A program made the position numbers and the translations under genes. Shown here in pieces: positions 1-7,720 of a stretch of DNA of 64,000 nucleotides (position 1 is the first letter of the stretch; each line of letters opens with the position of its first letter). The stretch comes from VXPQ01 sp964608315 (lineage in GTDB: Bacteria; Bacteroidota; Rhodothermia; Rhodothermales; VXPQ01): NCBI GenBank assembly GCA_964608315.1, contig CAZSNF010000012.1:1-64000 (forward strand), written 5' to 3'. Under the pieces are notes generated by a model. It did not search any database, was not told the DNA's origin, and saw only the letters and a list, made by a program, of their open reading frames with translations.

Positions 1-187
1 GGAATGACGAAGCAGTGCGGCAGGCCCCGCATAATGAGGAATGACACAGCCAGCGCGCTCTTCGCAGCCTCCCGAAGGGCGCTTCGCGTCCGCGATGCCC
101 CGAATTCAGGAATACTCTGATTAAGTCCGCAAGGCTCAGGGGCTTGCGAGAAGCGCGCTGAGCGAAGCGGTTTTGATCAGAGTATCC
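1..187 (+). repeat. Interspersed repeat, truncated copy A plus nested short form
   Basis: Bases 1-107 match the internal part of the roughly 260-bp interspersed element seen complete at 59494-59750, including the TGCGG/CCGCA hairpin. At 108 the match switches to a short form that opens with an ACTCTGATTAAG-type terminus and closes at 187 with the opposite terminus (TTTTGATCAGAGTATCC). The 5' end of the element lies outside the window. No protein is supported. Confidence 0.8.
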
Positions 188-342
188 CGTAAGACGATCA
201 GGAAGTACGCCGGGCGACAAGCCCGTACGACGCGCGTCAAAAACAGGAATTTCGGGAGATAAGTTCCATATTGCAAGGAGGGTATGCAAAGGAGATTCTG
301 ATTACAGATGCGGGTTTCGATTGTCGCTGTCGATTCCTTACA
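188..342. other. Intergenic spacer between repeat copies
   Basis: About 155 bases between two repeat copies. I see no gene, tRNA or convincing promoter or terminator. It contains a purine-rich AAGGAGGG stretch near 277 with no reading frame behind it. Confidence 0.5.
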
Positions 343-609
343 GGATACTCTGATTAGGGCCTGTTAACACTATGCAACGTTCAGAGGTTGCGAAGGACGC
401 TCTGGCAAGAAATGACGAAGCAGTGCGGCAGGCTCCGCATAATGAGGAATGACACAGCCAGCGCGCTCCTCGCAGCCTCCCGAAGGGCGCTTCACGTCCG
501 CCATGCCCCGAATCTGAAGCGTTTGCCGCTGATTTCAACGACGCCATCGCAATGTCCCGTACGCGCGAACGCGAAGCGCTGCTCGAAGTAGATTTAATCA
601 GAGTTTCCT
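343..609 (+). repeat. Interspersed repeat, full-length copy B
   Basis: Begins with the AGGATACTCTGATTA terminus and ends with its inverted partner (GATTTAATCAGAGTTTCCT). Internal landmarks in order: GTTCAGAGG, the GGAATGACGAAGC-type block, the TGCGG/CCGCA hairpin, AATGAGGAATGACAC, and the long-range stem GCTTCACGT/ACGCGAAGC, which carries one mismatch. The short reading frames inside are not kept in all copies and are not called. Confidence 0.85.
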
Positions 610-687
610 ATATTGCGGGTTTGCGAACAATCATACGCGGCGGGCGAACCAATCCCCATGCGCGCCCGCCTTAAACGGCCTTTGAGA

Positions 688-1158
688 ATGAATACGTACG
701 AGAAGATAAACATAGGCGACTCCTTTTCGACCACGCGCTTTTTATCCGTCGAGGACGTGCAAACGTTCGCGGACCTGACCGGAGACGACAATCCGATCCA
801 TGTGAGCCCCGAATACGCCGCCACGACGCAATTCGAAAAGCCGATCGTGCACGGCATCCTGCTGCTAGGCATCATTTCCAAGGTGCTGGGGCGGGATTTT
901 CCGGGCCACGGTTGCATTGCCGCTTCCATTTCCTGCCGTTTCCTGCGCCCCGTCCCCGTGGGATCGGAAATCACGGTAGAAATCAAGATCAGCGAAAAGA
1001 TCGAAAAACGGAAGCACGTCAAAAGTCGGGTATACGTCTACTACGAAGGACGGCTCGCCGTGGGCGGCGAAGCGACCATTGTTCCCCCTTCGGACGGCGA
1101 AGCGGACAAAAACGAGGAGGAAAAGGAACGTATGGCCCATGCGGAAAGCGAGGCGTAA
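688..1158 (+). CDS. MaoC-like (R)-specific enoyl hydratase
   Basis: A 156-residue protein of the MaoC/PhaJ hot-dog hydratase family. These enzymes add water to enoyl-CoA or enoyl-ACP thioesters in fatty acid or polyhydroxyalkanoate metabolism; the substrate here is unknown. The family signature is visible as TGDDNPIH at residues 31-38, giving the catalytic Asp33 and His38, followed by the expected IVHG around residue 53. The ATG at 688 is chosen over an upstream in-frame start at 613 because the hydratase fold begins at once after it (MNTYEKINIGD), while the upstream part overlaps the end of a repeat and has no family character. The C-terminus is a Glu/Lys-rich tail of about 25 residues. It stands alone between two repeats. 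An AT-rich patch and a parS site follow the stop. Family assignment is firm, physiological role open. Confidence 0.9.
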   Translation: MNTYEKINIGDSFSTTRFLSVEDVQTFADLTGDDNPIHVSPEYAATTQFEKPIVHGILLLGIISKVLGRDFPGHGCIAASISCRFLRPVPVGSEITVEIKISEKIEKRKHVKSRVYVYYEGRLAVGGEATIVPPSDGEADKNEEEKERMAHAESEA

Positions 1159-1218
1159 GATTTTATAAATTAAAGAATTATAAAAAATATTCTTGCGTTT
1201 CTGCGCTGTGCCGCCCTG
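1159..1218. other. AT-rich patch next to parS
   Basis: The stretch after the hydratase stop, roughly 1158-1200, is conspicuously AT-rich in an otherwise GC-rich region and ends about 20 bases before parS1. A similar AT-rich patch lies just after parS2 at 4195-4285. No coding content. Confidence 0.5.
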
Positions 1219-1236
1219 ATGTTTCACGTGAAACAT
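1219..1236. other. parS: parS site 1 (ParB-binding centromere)
   Basis: Contains TGTTTCACGTGAAACA at 1220-1235, the widely conserved chromosomal parS palindrome, extended to a perfect 18-bp palindrome. ParB dimers load here and ParA then segregates the origin region; this is established for the motif. A partial match (GTTTCACGTATAC) follows from about 1242 and may be a degenerate half site. parA and parB are not in the window. Confidence 0.93.
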
Positions 1237-1286
1237 TCGGCGTTTCACGTATACTCTTCGCGAAAGCCGGTCAGCGCTATGTTTTC

Positions 1287-1645
1287 AAGGATACTCTGAT
1301 TAAATGTGCAAAGTTCAGAGGCTGCGAGAGGCGCGCTGACAAGGAATGATGAGGAAATGGCGCAGGCGTGCGGGAGGAGCATGATGAGGAGTGACACGGC
1401 AAAGAGCGCCGCGAAGAAAACCTGGGGGCGCTTAACGGTAGAGTGGCGACCCCGCATAATGAGAAATAACGTGGCCTGCGCACTCCTTGCAGCGGCGGCC
1501 GGAAGGAGGAGCGTTCTCCCGATGGGCGCATCATGTACGCAAACGCAACGAATACGCCCTGTTTGTCGCTGATTTCAACGACTCGAGCAGGCGTCCCGTA
1601 TGTGCACAAGCAATGCGCTCGAAGCGATCTTGATCAAAATACCTT
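1287..1645 (+). repeat. Interspersed repeat, long divergent copy C
   Basis: Starts with the consensus terminus (AAGGATACTCTGATTAAATG, GTTCAGAGGCTGCGAGAGGCGCGCTG) and ends with a diverged partner (TTGATCAAAATACCTT). At about 359 bp it is longer than other copies, with extra sequence between the first stem arm and the central hairpin. Its outer end coincides with the recF stop codon: the last two A residues of the TAA are the first two bases of the terminus read on the minus strand. Confidence 0.8.
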
Positions 1646-2804
1646 AGCCGTCCGAGGCAACCGCCGCAGGCTTCTGTACCCGCCCGCTTTCGACGAAAAG
1701 CGCCTGGTGCCGGCCCTCCTCAAACGGAACCAAGCCCTCGAAAGGGCGGCGATCCGTGGCGGAAATGATCGTTTGGCCGATCGAATCGGATTGAAGCAAG
1801 TCGAGAAACGCTTCGGTGCGGGAGGCGTCAAGATGCTCAAATACGTCGTCCAGGAGTAGAATGGGACGCTCTCCAGCGCTTTCCTGCAAAAAAGCGTACA
1901 TGGCCAGTTTCAGGGCCATGCCGAACGTGCGGTGCTGACCCTGCGAAGCATACCGGCGAACCAGCATATCGTCCAGTCGAAACGCCAGATCGTCGAGGTG
2001 CGGCCCGGCGAGCGTGGTTCCCCGGCGACATTCGTCCTCGAAAACGGCGGCCAGTTTGTCCCGGTAGGCAGACTGAATGGATTCGAGCGTCGCCGATGAA
2101 GAAAAGCGGAGATTGGCCTGATACTCCATGGTGGGTTTTTCCGCGACAGATTCGATGGATTGGTAGGCGCGATTGAGATATTCTGCGAATGCCTCCGTAA
2201 AACCTTGCCGCGCCTCCACGATCTGGCTTCCGAACAAGACGAGTTGTTCGTTCCAGGAGGAAAGGACCGCCGCCGACTCAACCGATCCGCTCCCTTTCAT
2301 GTCGGCGAGATAGCGATTGCGCTGCTTCAGCGCTCGACGAAACCTGAGCAGGGCGTCGAGATACAACGGAGCGCCCTGGGACAGGAGATTGTCCATGAAA
2401 CGGCGCCGATGGTCAGGCCCTCCCGAAGTCAGCGCATAGTCCTGCGGAGCGCACGAAACCACCGGCAATTGCCCGACTATGGAGGATACTCTCTCCTGCG
2501 GAACCCCATTGACGAACATGCGCTTCCCTCCGCCCGGAACATACGCCATGCGTACCCGACGATCCCGCTCTCCATCGCTCGCGAACGAACCCTCCACCTC
2601 GGCGTGCTGCGCGCCGCGCCGCACAATATACCTGTCCCCCGATGCGACAAAGCCCTTCGAAAGGCAGGCGTAATGAATAGCATCCAGTATATTCGTCTTG
2701 CCCGCCCCGTTGGGGCCGTACAGAAGATTCACCGATGGAGCAAACGTACACTCGGTACGCTCGTGCACGCGAAAATCCGTAAGACGAATCGATTTGAGAT
2801 ACAT
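1644..2804 (-). CDS. recF: DNA replication and repair protein RecF
   Basis: A 386-residue SMC-like ATPase that, with RecO and RecR, loads RecA at single-strand gaps and stalled forks. The Walker A motif GPNGAGKT is at residues 30-37. A signature-like ASQGQHRT and a Walker B region RPILLLDDVFEHLD (about residue 315) follow in the usual order, and the length is normal. The N-terminus (MYLKSIRLTDFRVHE) matches the family start. In many genomes recF follows dnaN; here it lies about 36 kb away, still inside the origin-proximal gene set. Both sides are occupied by interspersed repeats, and copy C touches its stop codon, so it is probably transcribed alone. Confidence 0.97.
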   Translation of the reverse strand: MYLKSIRLTDFRVHERTECTFAPSVNLLYGPNGAGKTNILDAIHYACLSKGFVASGDRYIVRRGAQHAEVEGSFASDGERDRRVRMAYVPGGGKRMFVNGVPQERVSSIVGQLPVVSCAPQDYALTSGGPDHRRRFMDNLLSQGAPLYLDALLRFRRALKQRNRYLADMKGSGSVESAAVLSSWNEQLVLFGSQIVEARQGFTEAFAEYLNRAYQSIESVAEKPTMEYQANLRFSSSATLESIQSAYRDKLAAVFEDECRRGTTLAGPHLDDLAFRLDDMLVRRYASQGQHRTFGMALKLAMYAFLQESAGERPILLLDDVFEHLDASRTEAFLDLLQSDSIGQTIISATDRRPFEGLVPFEEGRHQALFVESGRVQKPAAVASDG

Positions 2805-3215
2805 GGCCTGCTCAGGATATCCCTGATAATAGTACGACGACGACGGCTATTTCGTTCGGAATCGTCTCCCGCTCCGCAGCAGGAACGCGGGTGCTGTTTC
2901 AGGGCTTAAGGACACTCTGATGAAATCTGCTTCGATCAGCGCTTCACGTTCGTGCGTACAGGACATTGCGCCGGCGCCGTTGAAATCAGCGGTAAAAGCT
3001 GCAAATTCGGGGCATGGCGTACGTGAAGCGCCCTTCGGGAGACTGCGAGAAGCACGCTGGCTGTGTCATTCCTCATTATGTGGGGGGCCTGCCACAGCGC
3101 TTCGTCATTCCTTGCCAGCGCGCTTCTCGCAAGCCTCTGAACTTTGCACATTTAATCAGAGTATCCTTAAACTCTGGCGGACAACCTTTGGGAAACCCTG
3201 ATTTAATCCGGCGCA
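2805..3215. other. Intergenic region holding repeat copy D
   Basis: The 410 bases between the divergent recF and murQ genes hold repeat copy D (2908-3168). The remaining flanks show no further gene. A degenerate second terminus-like piece (CTGATTTAAT) follows at about 3198-3207. Confidence 0.6.
2908..3168 (-). repeat. Interspersed repeat, full-length copy D, inverted
   Basis: Full-length copy in the opposite orientation. Read on the minus strand it starts with the consensus terminus and GTGCAAAGTTCAGAGGC, carries the TGTGG/CCACA form of the central hairpin, and has the long-range stem as perfectly paired GCTTCACGT/ACGTGAAGC. Both ends are bounded by TTAA, compatible with a short target duplication. 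Confidence 0.85.
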
Positions 3216-4160
3216 ATGCCGCCGAATCGTATGCCGCAACCCGAACCGCCCCCTCTTTTTTCAGCGCTCCAGCAACTGGCTACGGAGCAACGCAACCCGA
3301 GGTCCCGGGACATCGACCTTGCGCCTGTCCGGGAAATCCTGGAAATCATTCATGCCGAGGATCGGAAGGTCCCCGACGCCGTGCGCCCGGAAATTCCGTA
3401 TATCGCGGAGGCGGTGGAGTTGATTGTGGACGCCTTCAAGCAGGGCGGGCGACTGTTTTACGTGGGCGCCGGGACAAGCGGTCGCCTCGGAATCGTGGAT
3501 GCTTCGGAGTGCCCGCCTACTTTCGGGAGCGATCCCGAGATGGTGCAGGGGATTATTGCGGGGGGTCCTGCGGCGGTTTTTCGTTCGCAGGAAGGCGCAG
3601 AGGACCTCGAGTCCAATGGCGTGGACGCCCTGGTCGAGGCGGGCGTACGGCCTCCCGACGTCGCGTGCGGAATTGCAGCAAGCAGGCGAACGCCTTTTGT
3701 GGTGGGCGCGATCCGGCATGCCCGCTCCATCGGATGCAAAACGATCTATGTTACCTGTAATCCCCGGGCGGATTTCGATCTGGAGGTGGACGTGGCGATT
3801 TGCCCGGCGGTGGGCCCGGAAGTCGTCATGGGTTCGACGCGCATGAAGTCTGGAACCGCGCAGAAACTGGTGCTCAATATGCTTACCACGGCTTCAATGA
3901 TTCGCCTGGGCAAGGTGTACGAAAATATGATGGTGGATTTGCAGATGACGAACGCGAAGCTGGTTGAGCGGTCGAAACGCACGGTTATGACGGTTACGGG
4001 CATATCGTATGCGGAGGCGGGGGCGTTGCTGGATCGCGCAGGCGGACATGTAAAGACCGCGCTGGTCATGCATCTTGCCGGGATGGATGCGGAGGAGGCG
4101 GCCGGACGGCTTGAGAAAGCCGGGGGGTTCGTGCGGACGGCGATTGGGGGATCGGGGTGA
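3216..4160 (+). CDS. murQ: N-acetylmuramic acid 6-phosphate etherase
   Basis: A 314-residue SIS-domain lyase that cleaves the lactyl ether of MurNAc-6-phosphate to GlcNAc-6-phosphate plus D-lactate during cell-wall recycling in the cytoplasm. The phosphosugar-binding loop VGAGTSGRLG (residues 83-92) is followed by DASECPPTFG, which carries the conserved catalytic Glu98, and by the EGAED region with the second conserved acidic residue near 129. The C-terminal helical tail has the usual AGG repeats. An alternative ATG lies five codons in (3231). No MurNAc transporter or kinase is adjacent, so recycling partners must be elsewhere. The stop codon runs straight into the second parS palindrome with no spacer. 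Confidence 0.95.
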   Translation: MPPNRMPQPEPPPLFSALQQLATEQRNPRSRDIDLAPVREILEIIHAEDRKVPDAVRPEIPYIAEAVELIVDAFKQGGRLFYVGAGTSGRLGIVDASECPPTFGSDPEMVQGIIAGGPAAVFRSQEGAEDLESNGVDALVEAGVRPPDVACGIAASRRTPFVVGAIRHARSIGCKTIYVTCNPRADFDLEVDVAICPAVGPEVVMGSTRMKSGTAQKLVLNMLTTASMIRLGKVYENMMVDLQMTNAKLVERSKRTVMTVTGISYAEAGALLDRAGGHVKTALVMHLAGMDAEEAAGRLEKAGGFVRTAIGGSG

Positions 4161-4177
4161 TGTTTCACGTGAAACAT
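4160..4177. other. parS: parS site 2 (ParB-binding centromere)
   Basis: A second perfect copy of TGTTTCACGTGAAACA at 4161-4176, within a 20-bp palindrome (4159-4178) that overlaps the last bases of the murQ stop codon. It lies 2.9 kb from parS1. Clustered parS sites near the origin are typical of bacterial chromosomes. Confidence 0.93.
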
Positions 4178-4788
4178 CGAGAAATCGCCTTGTGATTAAG
4201 TCATTATTTTATAATTATTTATATCATAATAATTTGTTGTGCCTAAATTATTTAAGTTGAAAATTTTGGACTTAAATAATTTAGGTTTTGACGGTTTGCT
4301 GTGTCGAATTGCGGGGATGCAAGGTTTTCGTCGTGCAAATTCGCCCCCTTTTGCACAGGAGTACAGCGCATTCTCGCGCGGTAGATATTGAAAATCTGCC
4401 CGGTAGTACGGAAAAGGGCGCGAGATTGGGCCTGCGGTGGCACCCGGTCTCGCTTCGCTCAGTCGCCGGTTTTTCGTTCGAACGGTTTGTATTCCAGCAA
4501 GGCGGACTGCCCGAAGACGTCAACGATGGTCACTGACATTTCGGCGCCGAATGCGTCCGTGAGCCTCATTGGCTTGCCGAGCCGGAAGGAAACCGGCTGC
4601 TGACGTCCCTGCTCAATGGCGATGTTGTCTGCGTACAGGTACGTCCGGTCGGAAGTGTCGCGTATCGGGTTCAATCTCCCGCGCAGCTTGCGGAAAAATC
4701 AACAAATGATTATTTATTTGTATAAAATTATATTTTATTATAAATTTATATTTGATACTATACCGGTGTAAAAGTACGGTAACGCCAT
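4178..4788. other. Gene-poor region with AT-rich patches
   Basis: About 610 bases without a convincing gene. Two strongly AT-rich patches (about 4195-4290 and 4690-4765) bracket a GC-normal middle. On the minus strand 4459-4674 is open for 71 codons and reads like protein (TDAFGAEMSVTIVDVFGQSA), but it has only a TTG start just after a stop, no ribosome-binding site and no recognised family; it may be the decayed end of a former gene. The second patch is immediately upstream of the ATPase gene and probably contains its promoter. Confidence 0.5.
4242..4285. repeat. Perfect 16-bp inverted repeat, AT-rich
   Basis: CCTAAATTATTTAAGT at 4242-4257 and its exact complement at 4270-4285 flank a 12-base spacer. 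The 15-mer CTTAAATAATTTAGG of the right arm recurs at 14120-14134. It could be an operator, a terminator-like hairpin or a recombination end. The sequence alone does not decide. Confidence 0.6.
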
Positions 4789-6021
4789 ATGAACGCGCAT
4801 TCGGGCAAGTTTCCCAATCCTTTCCGGCCGGGAGCCGGGCATCGGCCTCCTTACCTTGCGGGACGCGAGACGGAGAAGCAAGCATTCGGCCGGCTGCTCG
4901 AACAAGAGGTCATCCTTGAAAACATGGTGCTGACCGGCCTGCGCGGGGTTGGAAAGACGGTGTTGCTTGAAACCCTGAAGCCCCTTGCGCTTGATCGCGG
5001 ATGGCTGTGGGTCGGGGCCGATCTGAGCGAAACCGCCAGCATGCGGGAGGAGCATATGGCTACGCGGCTGTGCACCGACCTGTCGCTTGTAACGTCCTCT
5101 GTGACGGCGTCTGTCAGACAAGTTCAGCCTTTGGGATTCGGCGCGAGCGCAAAAACGGTGGAGGACCGGCTTGACTACCGGACCCTGACGGATATCTATC
5201 GGCAAACGCCAGGGCTTGCGCTCGACAAGATCAAAACGGTGCTCGAAACAGCGTGGGCGGCGCTTGCCCGCACGGAAATACGCGGAATCGTTTTTGCCTA
5301 TGACGAAGCCCAGAATCTTGCCGATCACGCCGACAAGGAGCAATTTCCGCTCTCCCTGCTTCTGGATACGTTCCAGTCTATACAAAGAAAGGAAATCCCC
5401 CTGATGCTTGTATTGACGGGATTGCCGACGCTCTTTCCGTCGCTCGTGGAGTCGCGGACGTTTTCCGAACGCATGTTTCGCGTGGTTTTTCTTGATCGCC
5501 TTTCGGAAGACGATAGCCGCGAAGCGATTCGGCGGCCTGTCGCCAATACGAAAGGAACCGTGCGGCTGAGAGATGACTCCGTAGACACGATCGTGAAAAT
5601 GTCCGGCGGGTATCCATACTTCATCCAGTTTATATGCAAGGAAGTGTACGATGCGTTTATCCAGCGCATGGACAGGGGCGAAGACGCTTCTGTGCCGGTC
5701 TCAGAGATCATGCAGAAGCTGGATACGGATTTCTTCGCCGGAAGATGGAGTCGGGTAACGGACCGGCAGCGGGAACTGATGTTCGTCATCGCGCAACTGG
5801 ATAGCAGCGACGGCGAATTCACTGTACAGGAAGTGGTGCAAAAATCCAATGCCGTGCTTGACAAGCCATTCAGCAGCAGTCACGTAAATCAGATGCTATC
5901 GACGCTGAGCGCCCGCGGTATGGTTTTCAAGAACAGGCATGGTCGATACTCCTTCGCGATACCTCTTTTGGCGGGTTATATCCGGCGGCAAATGGATGGG
6001 GATGAGCGGGAGACGTTATAA
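4789..6021 (+). CDS. AAA ATPase, Orc1/Cdc6-like fold
   Basis: A 410-residue ATPase of the broad AAA_16/archaeal-ATPase-like class. Walker A GLRGVGKT lies at residues 50-57 and Walker B ends in AYDEAQ at about 170-175, followed by a sensor-1-like LVLTGLPTL. Residues from about 330 onward resemble a winged-helix module. No transmembrane segment is visible. Such proteins occur as stand-alone accessory ATPases, often strain-variable and sometimes linked to mobile or defence loci; the function here is unknown. It follows an AT-rich patch and heads a short plus-strand run with two small membrane-protein genes. Family-level assignment is reliable, function is not. Confidence 0.85.
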   Translation: MNAHSGKFPNPFRPGAGHRPPYLAGRETEKQAFGRLLEQEVILENMVLTGLRGVGKTVLLETLKPLALDRGWLWVGADLSETASMREEHMATRLCTDLSLVTSSVTASVRQVQPLGFGASAKTVEDRLDYRTLTDIYRQTPGLALDKIKTVLETAWAALARTEIRGIVFAYDEAQNLADHADKEQFPLSLLLDTFQSIQRKEIPLMLVLTGLPTLFPSLVESRTFSERMFRVVFLDRLSEDDSREAIRRPVANTKGTVRLRDDSVDTIVKMSGGYPYFIQFICKEVYDAFIQRMDRGEDASVPVSEIMQKLDTDFFAGRWSRVTDRQRELMFVIAQLDSSDGEFTVQEVVQKSNAVLDKPFSSSHVNQMLSTLSARGMVFKNRHGRYSFAIPLLAGYIRRQMDGDERETL

Positions 6022-6207
6022 AAACCCGTTTTCCCGGTCTGGCGCGTTATGCGTCATCCTGTGCGCCACCCGGTCGGCTTCCCGGCCAGCGGCTTCGGGA
6101 GCGGCGCTGCGGGGGCAGGTGACGTGGCCTGTGCTTGCGGTTTGCATCTGACGGGTGCGGAGACAAAGGCTTTTTGGTTTTCCAGAGATTCGGGGTATTT
6201 TACGGAC

Positions 6208-6402
6208 ATGAAACGGCAGCATAAAATACTTATCGCTATCGGCGTGGCGCTGGCGGTTGTGACTATTGCGGCCCCGGACGCGGTGCTTGGAGCGTTGATA
6301 GTCTACCTTGTCGGATCCGGTATCTACACGTTTTTGGCTCTGCGGAAGTACTTTTCGCGGGACGGCAAGGCTAAAGACGGTGAAAATGAGAGCGCGAGAT
6401 GA
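6208..6402 (+). CDS. Small membrane protein, two predicted helices
   Basis: A 64-residue protein starting MKRQHKILIAIGVALAVV, with two hydrophobic segments (about residues 6-24 and 27-46) and a charged C-terminal tail. A longer in-frame ORF reaches 6049, but its N-terminus is Gly/Ala-rich low complexity and the membrane protein begins naturally at this ATG. The stop overlaps the next start (ATGA, 6399-6402), so the pair is translationally coupled. No family recognised. Confidence 0.6.
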   Translation: MKRQHKILIAIGVALAVVTIAAPDAVLGALIVYLVGSGIYTFLALRKYFSRDGKAKDGENESAR

Positions 6403-6863
6403 GGTCTCACCCGGCTGTACCCTGGCTATTCCGCGTCTCCGCTCTCCTCTGGGTGATCTGGGGAGTCGTACACCTCCTGGCGGGCTTGCTTACGCTCTCT
6501 GGCCTCGCCGGCAGCGATGTCGCCGGGGCGATCCACGCACTCACCCCCGGAGCCGACCCGGAGAGCCTGCAACTGGATTACCCCGCGGCTCTGGTGGCGC
6601 TGCTCTCGCAGCACGGGTTCAATCTCGCCTGGTTCGGCGTTGTTACCGTCGTCGCTGCTCCGTTCGTCTGGCGCGGACGACGCTGGGGGTTCTATGTGGC
6701 CGCTCTCGTCGCGGGGCTGGCTGATATGGGCTACTTCATCTACATTGACCTCGGCGGCTACGCGCTCCCTCCGGGTCCTCAGATGACCTGGATTTGCGCC
6801 GTGGCTATCATCACCGGATTCCTGGGGCTTCGCTTGAACCGTCCCGGGGAGGGAGGAGATTGA
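6399..6863 (+). CDS. Four-helix integral membrane protein, unknown function
   Basis: A 154-residue protein with four hydrophobic stretches: near residues 10-35, 63-88, 92-112 and 126-146. It begins four bases inside the preceding small gene, so the two are probably co-transcribed, perhaps with the ATPase upstream. I do not recognise the family; the size and four-helix pattern resemble small DoxX-like or other uncharacterised membrane proteins, but no diagnostic motif is visible. An intrinsic terminator candidate follows. Confidence 0.7.
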   Translation: MRSHPAVPWLFRVSALLWVIWGVVHLLAGLLTLSGLAGSDVAGAIHALTPGADPESLQLDYPAALVALLSQHGFNLAWFGVVTVVAAPFVWRGRRWGFYVAALVAGLADMGYFIYIDLGGYALPPGPQMTWICAVAIITGFLGLRLNRPGEGGD

Positions 6864-7182
6864 GGGGTGGGCCTTAAACGCGACTTACACAGTTTACAGG
6901 ACAACCCCACTTAGCGGGCGTTCCGCGCCCGTTCGGGGCTTTCGCGTGGGAAACGCCCCGTTTTCGCACGTTTCGCGGGTTACTTTCGATAGGGCCGCGT
7001 TATCGGAAGTAGAATGCTCCCTTTCAGACGGTTCGGCCTATTTCAATATCGTATAGAAAAACAGGTCAGCTGACGGCGCATCGAACAAAATCCAAACCTT
7101 TTTTGACGCCCTTCAATCAGCCCCAGCATACCTTGAACACCTGCCTGGATATTGAACATATCGTGAATAATCCTTGCCCATG
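6864..7182. other. Intergenic region with terminator
   Basis: About 320 bases. It carries a terminator candidate at 6934-6964 (listed separately) and an upstream GC hairpin (CGGGCG/CGCCCG). The rest shows no gene. Confidence 0.5.
6934..6964 (+). terminator. Intrinsic terminator candidate
   Basis: A CGGGGC arm (6934-6939) pairs with GCCCCG (6955-6960) and is followed at once by TTTT. A second GC-rich hairpin lies just upstream. It fits the end of the ATPase-membrane protein transcript. Confidence 0.55.
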
Positions 7183-7209
7183 TTGAGGGGGGGGGGGGGC
7201 TCGTATATT
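7183..7209 (+). promoter_or_regulatory. Promoter with a 13-G tract in the spacer
   Basis: A TTGAGG -35 box (7183-7188) and a TATATT -10 box (7204-7209) are separated by 15 bases, most of which belong to an uninterrupted run of 13 G (7187-7199). The same -10 hexamer occurs in the 17-bp-spaced promoter at 41022-41050. The predicted start near 7216 leaves a leader of about 24 bases. Change in G number would alter the spacer, the classic layout of a slipped-strand phase-variable promoter. Confidence 0.6.
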
Positions 7210-7239
7210 GTCGCGTTCTCATTAACGACCCCCGAAGCC

Positions 7240-7644
7240 ATGCAACGCCTGACATACCTGTTATCGCTTTTCGCCCTGTTACTGATCGGATGCGAGGGAC
7301 CGGAAGGCCCCGTTGGCCCCGCTGGCCCAACAGGACCGCGAGGCGAAACGGGATTGCAGGGACCGGCGGGCAGTTTTTCGTTCCACGAGGTTCGGACCGG
7401 GCGAACAGATACCGACGGAATCGGCGAAGAATCCTTTGAAGGCCGCACTACTGAAAACACGCTCTTCGCGTGCTGGATACGCGTCGGCGAAGGATGGGTG
7501 CAAATAGCTTTTGATTCCGTGCTTACGGCAGACGATCATGTACCGGTGAACCTGTGCGCCATGACCCAGACAGGAACGTCCGTTACTGTCGAGATTGTGG
7601 CCGCTTCGGGCGCGACATACCTGATGACGGCATACGGGGTATAG
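7240..7644 (+). CDS. Collagen-like lipoprotein
   Basis: A 134-residue predicted lipoprotein. The signal peptide MQRLTYLLSLFALLLIGC ends in a lipobox with the acylated Cys at residue 18. Directly after it comes a short Gly-X-Y collagen-like stretch (GPEGPVGPAGPTGPRGETG and on to about residue 43), then a roughly 90-residue globular C-terminal part with two Cys. An in-frame start at 7174 exists but reads through the poly-G tract as a Gly run, so the ATG at 7240 before the signal peptide is preferred. Bacterial collagen-like stretches usually form trimeric stalks that display a C-terminal head at the surface. No processing or partner gene is adjacent. The poly-G promoter suggests variable expression. 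Confidence 0.8.
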   Translation: MQRLTYLLSLFALLLIGCEGPEGPVGPAGPTGPRGETGLQGPAGSFSFHEVRTGRTDTDGIGEESFEGRTTENTLFACWIRVGEGWVQIAFDSVLTADDHVPVNLCAMTQTGTSVTVEIVAASGATYLMTAYGV

Positions 7645-7720
7645 GGCGTTCCTTGCCCCTCCATGGCGCCCCTTGATGCGCTCCGGGATCAAGATCGAAT
7701 AGCCGAACCCCGCCGCGGAT

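Noticed and set aside
388..591. Short frames inside repeats with a shared peptide (IMRNDTA...RHAPN) in copies B, D and L
   Set aside because: The similarity follows from DNA similarity; copy J breaks the frame, starts are inconsistent and no ribosome-binding site is kept. More likely structured DNA or RNA than protein.
4459..4674. 71-codon minus-strand frame between parS2 and the ATPase
   Set aside because: TTG start right after a stop, no ribosome-binding site and no family; at most a gene remnant.
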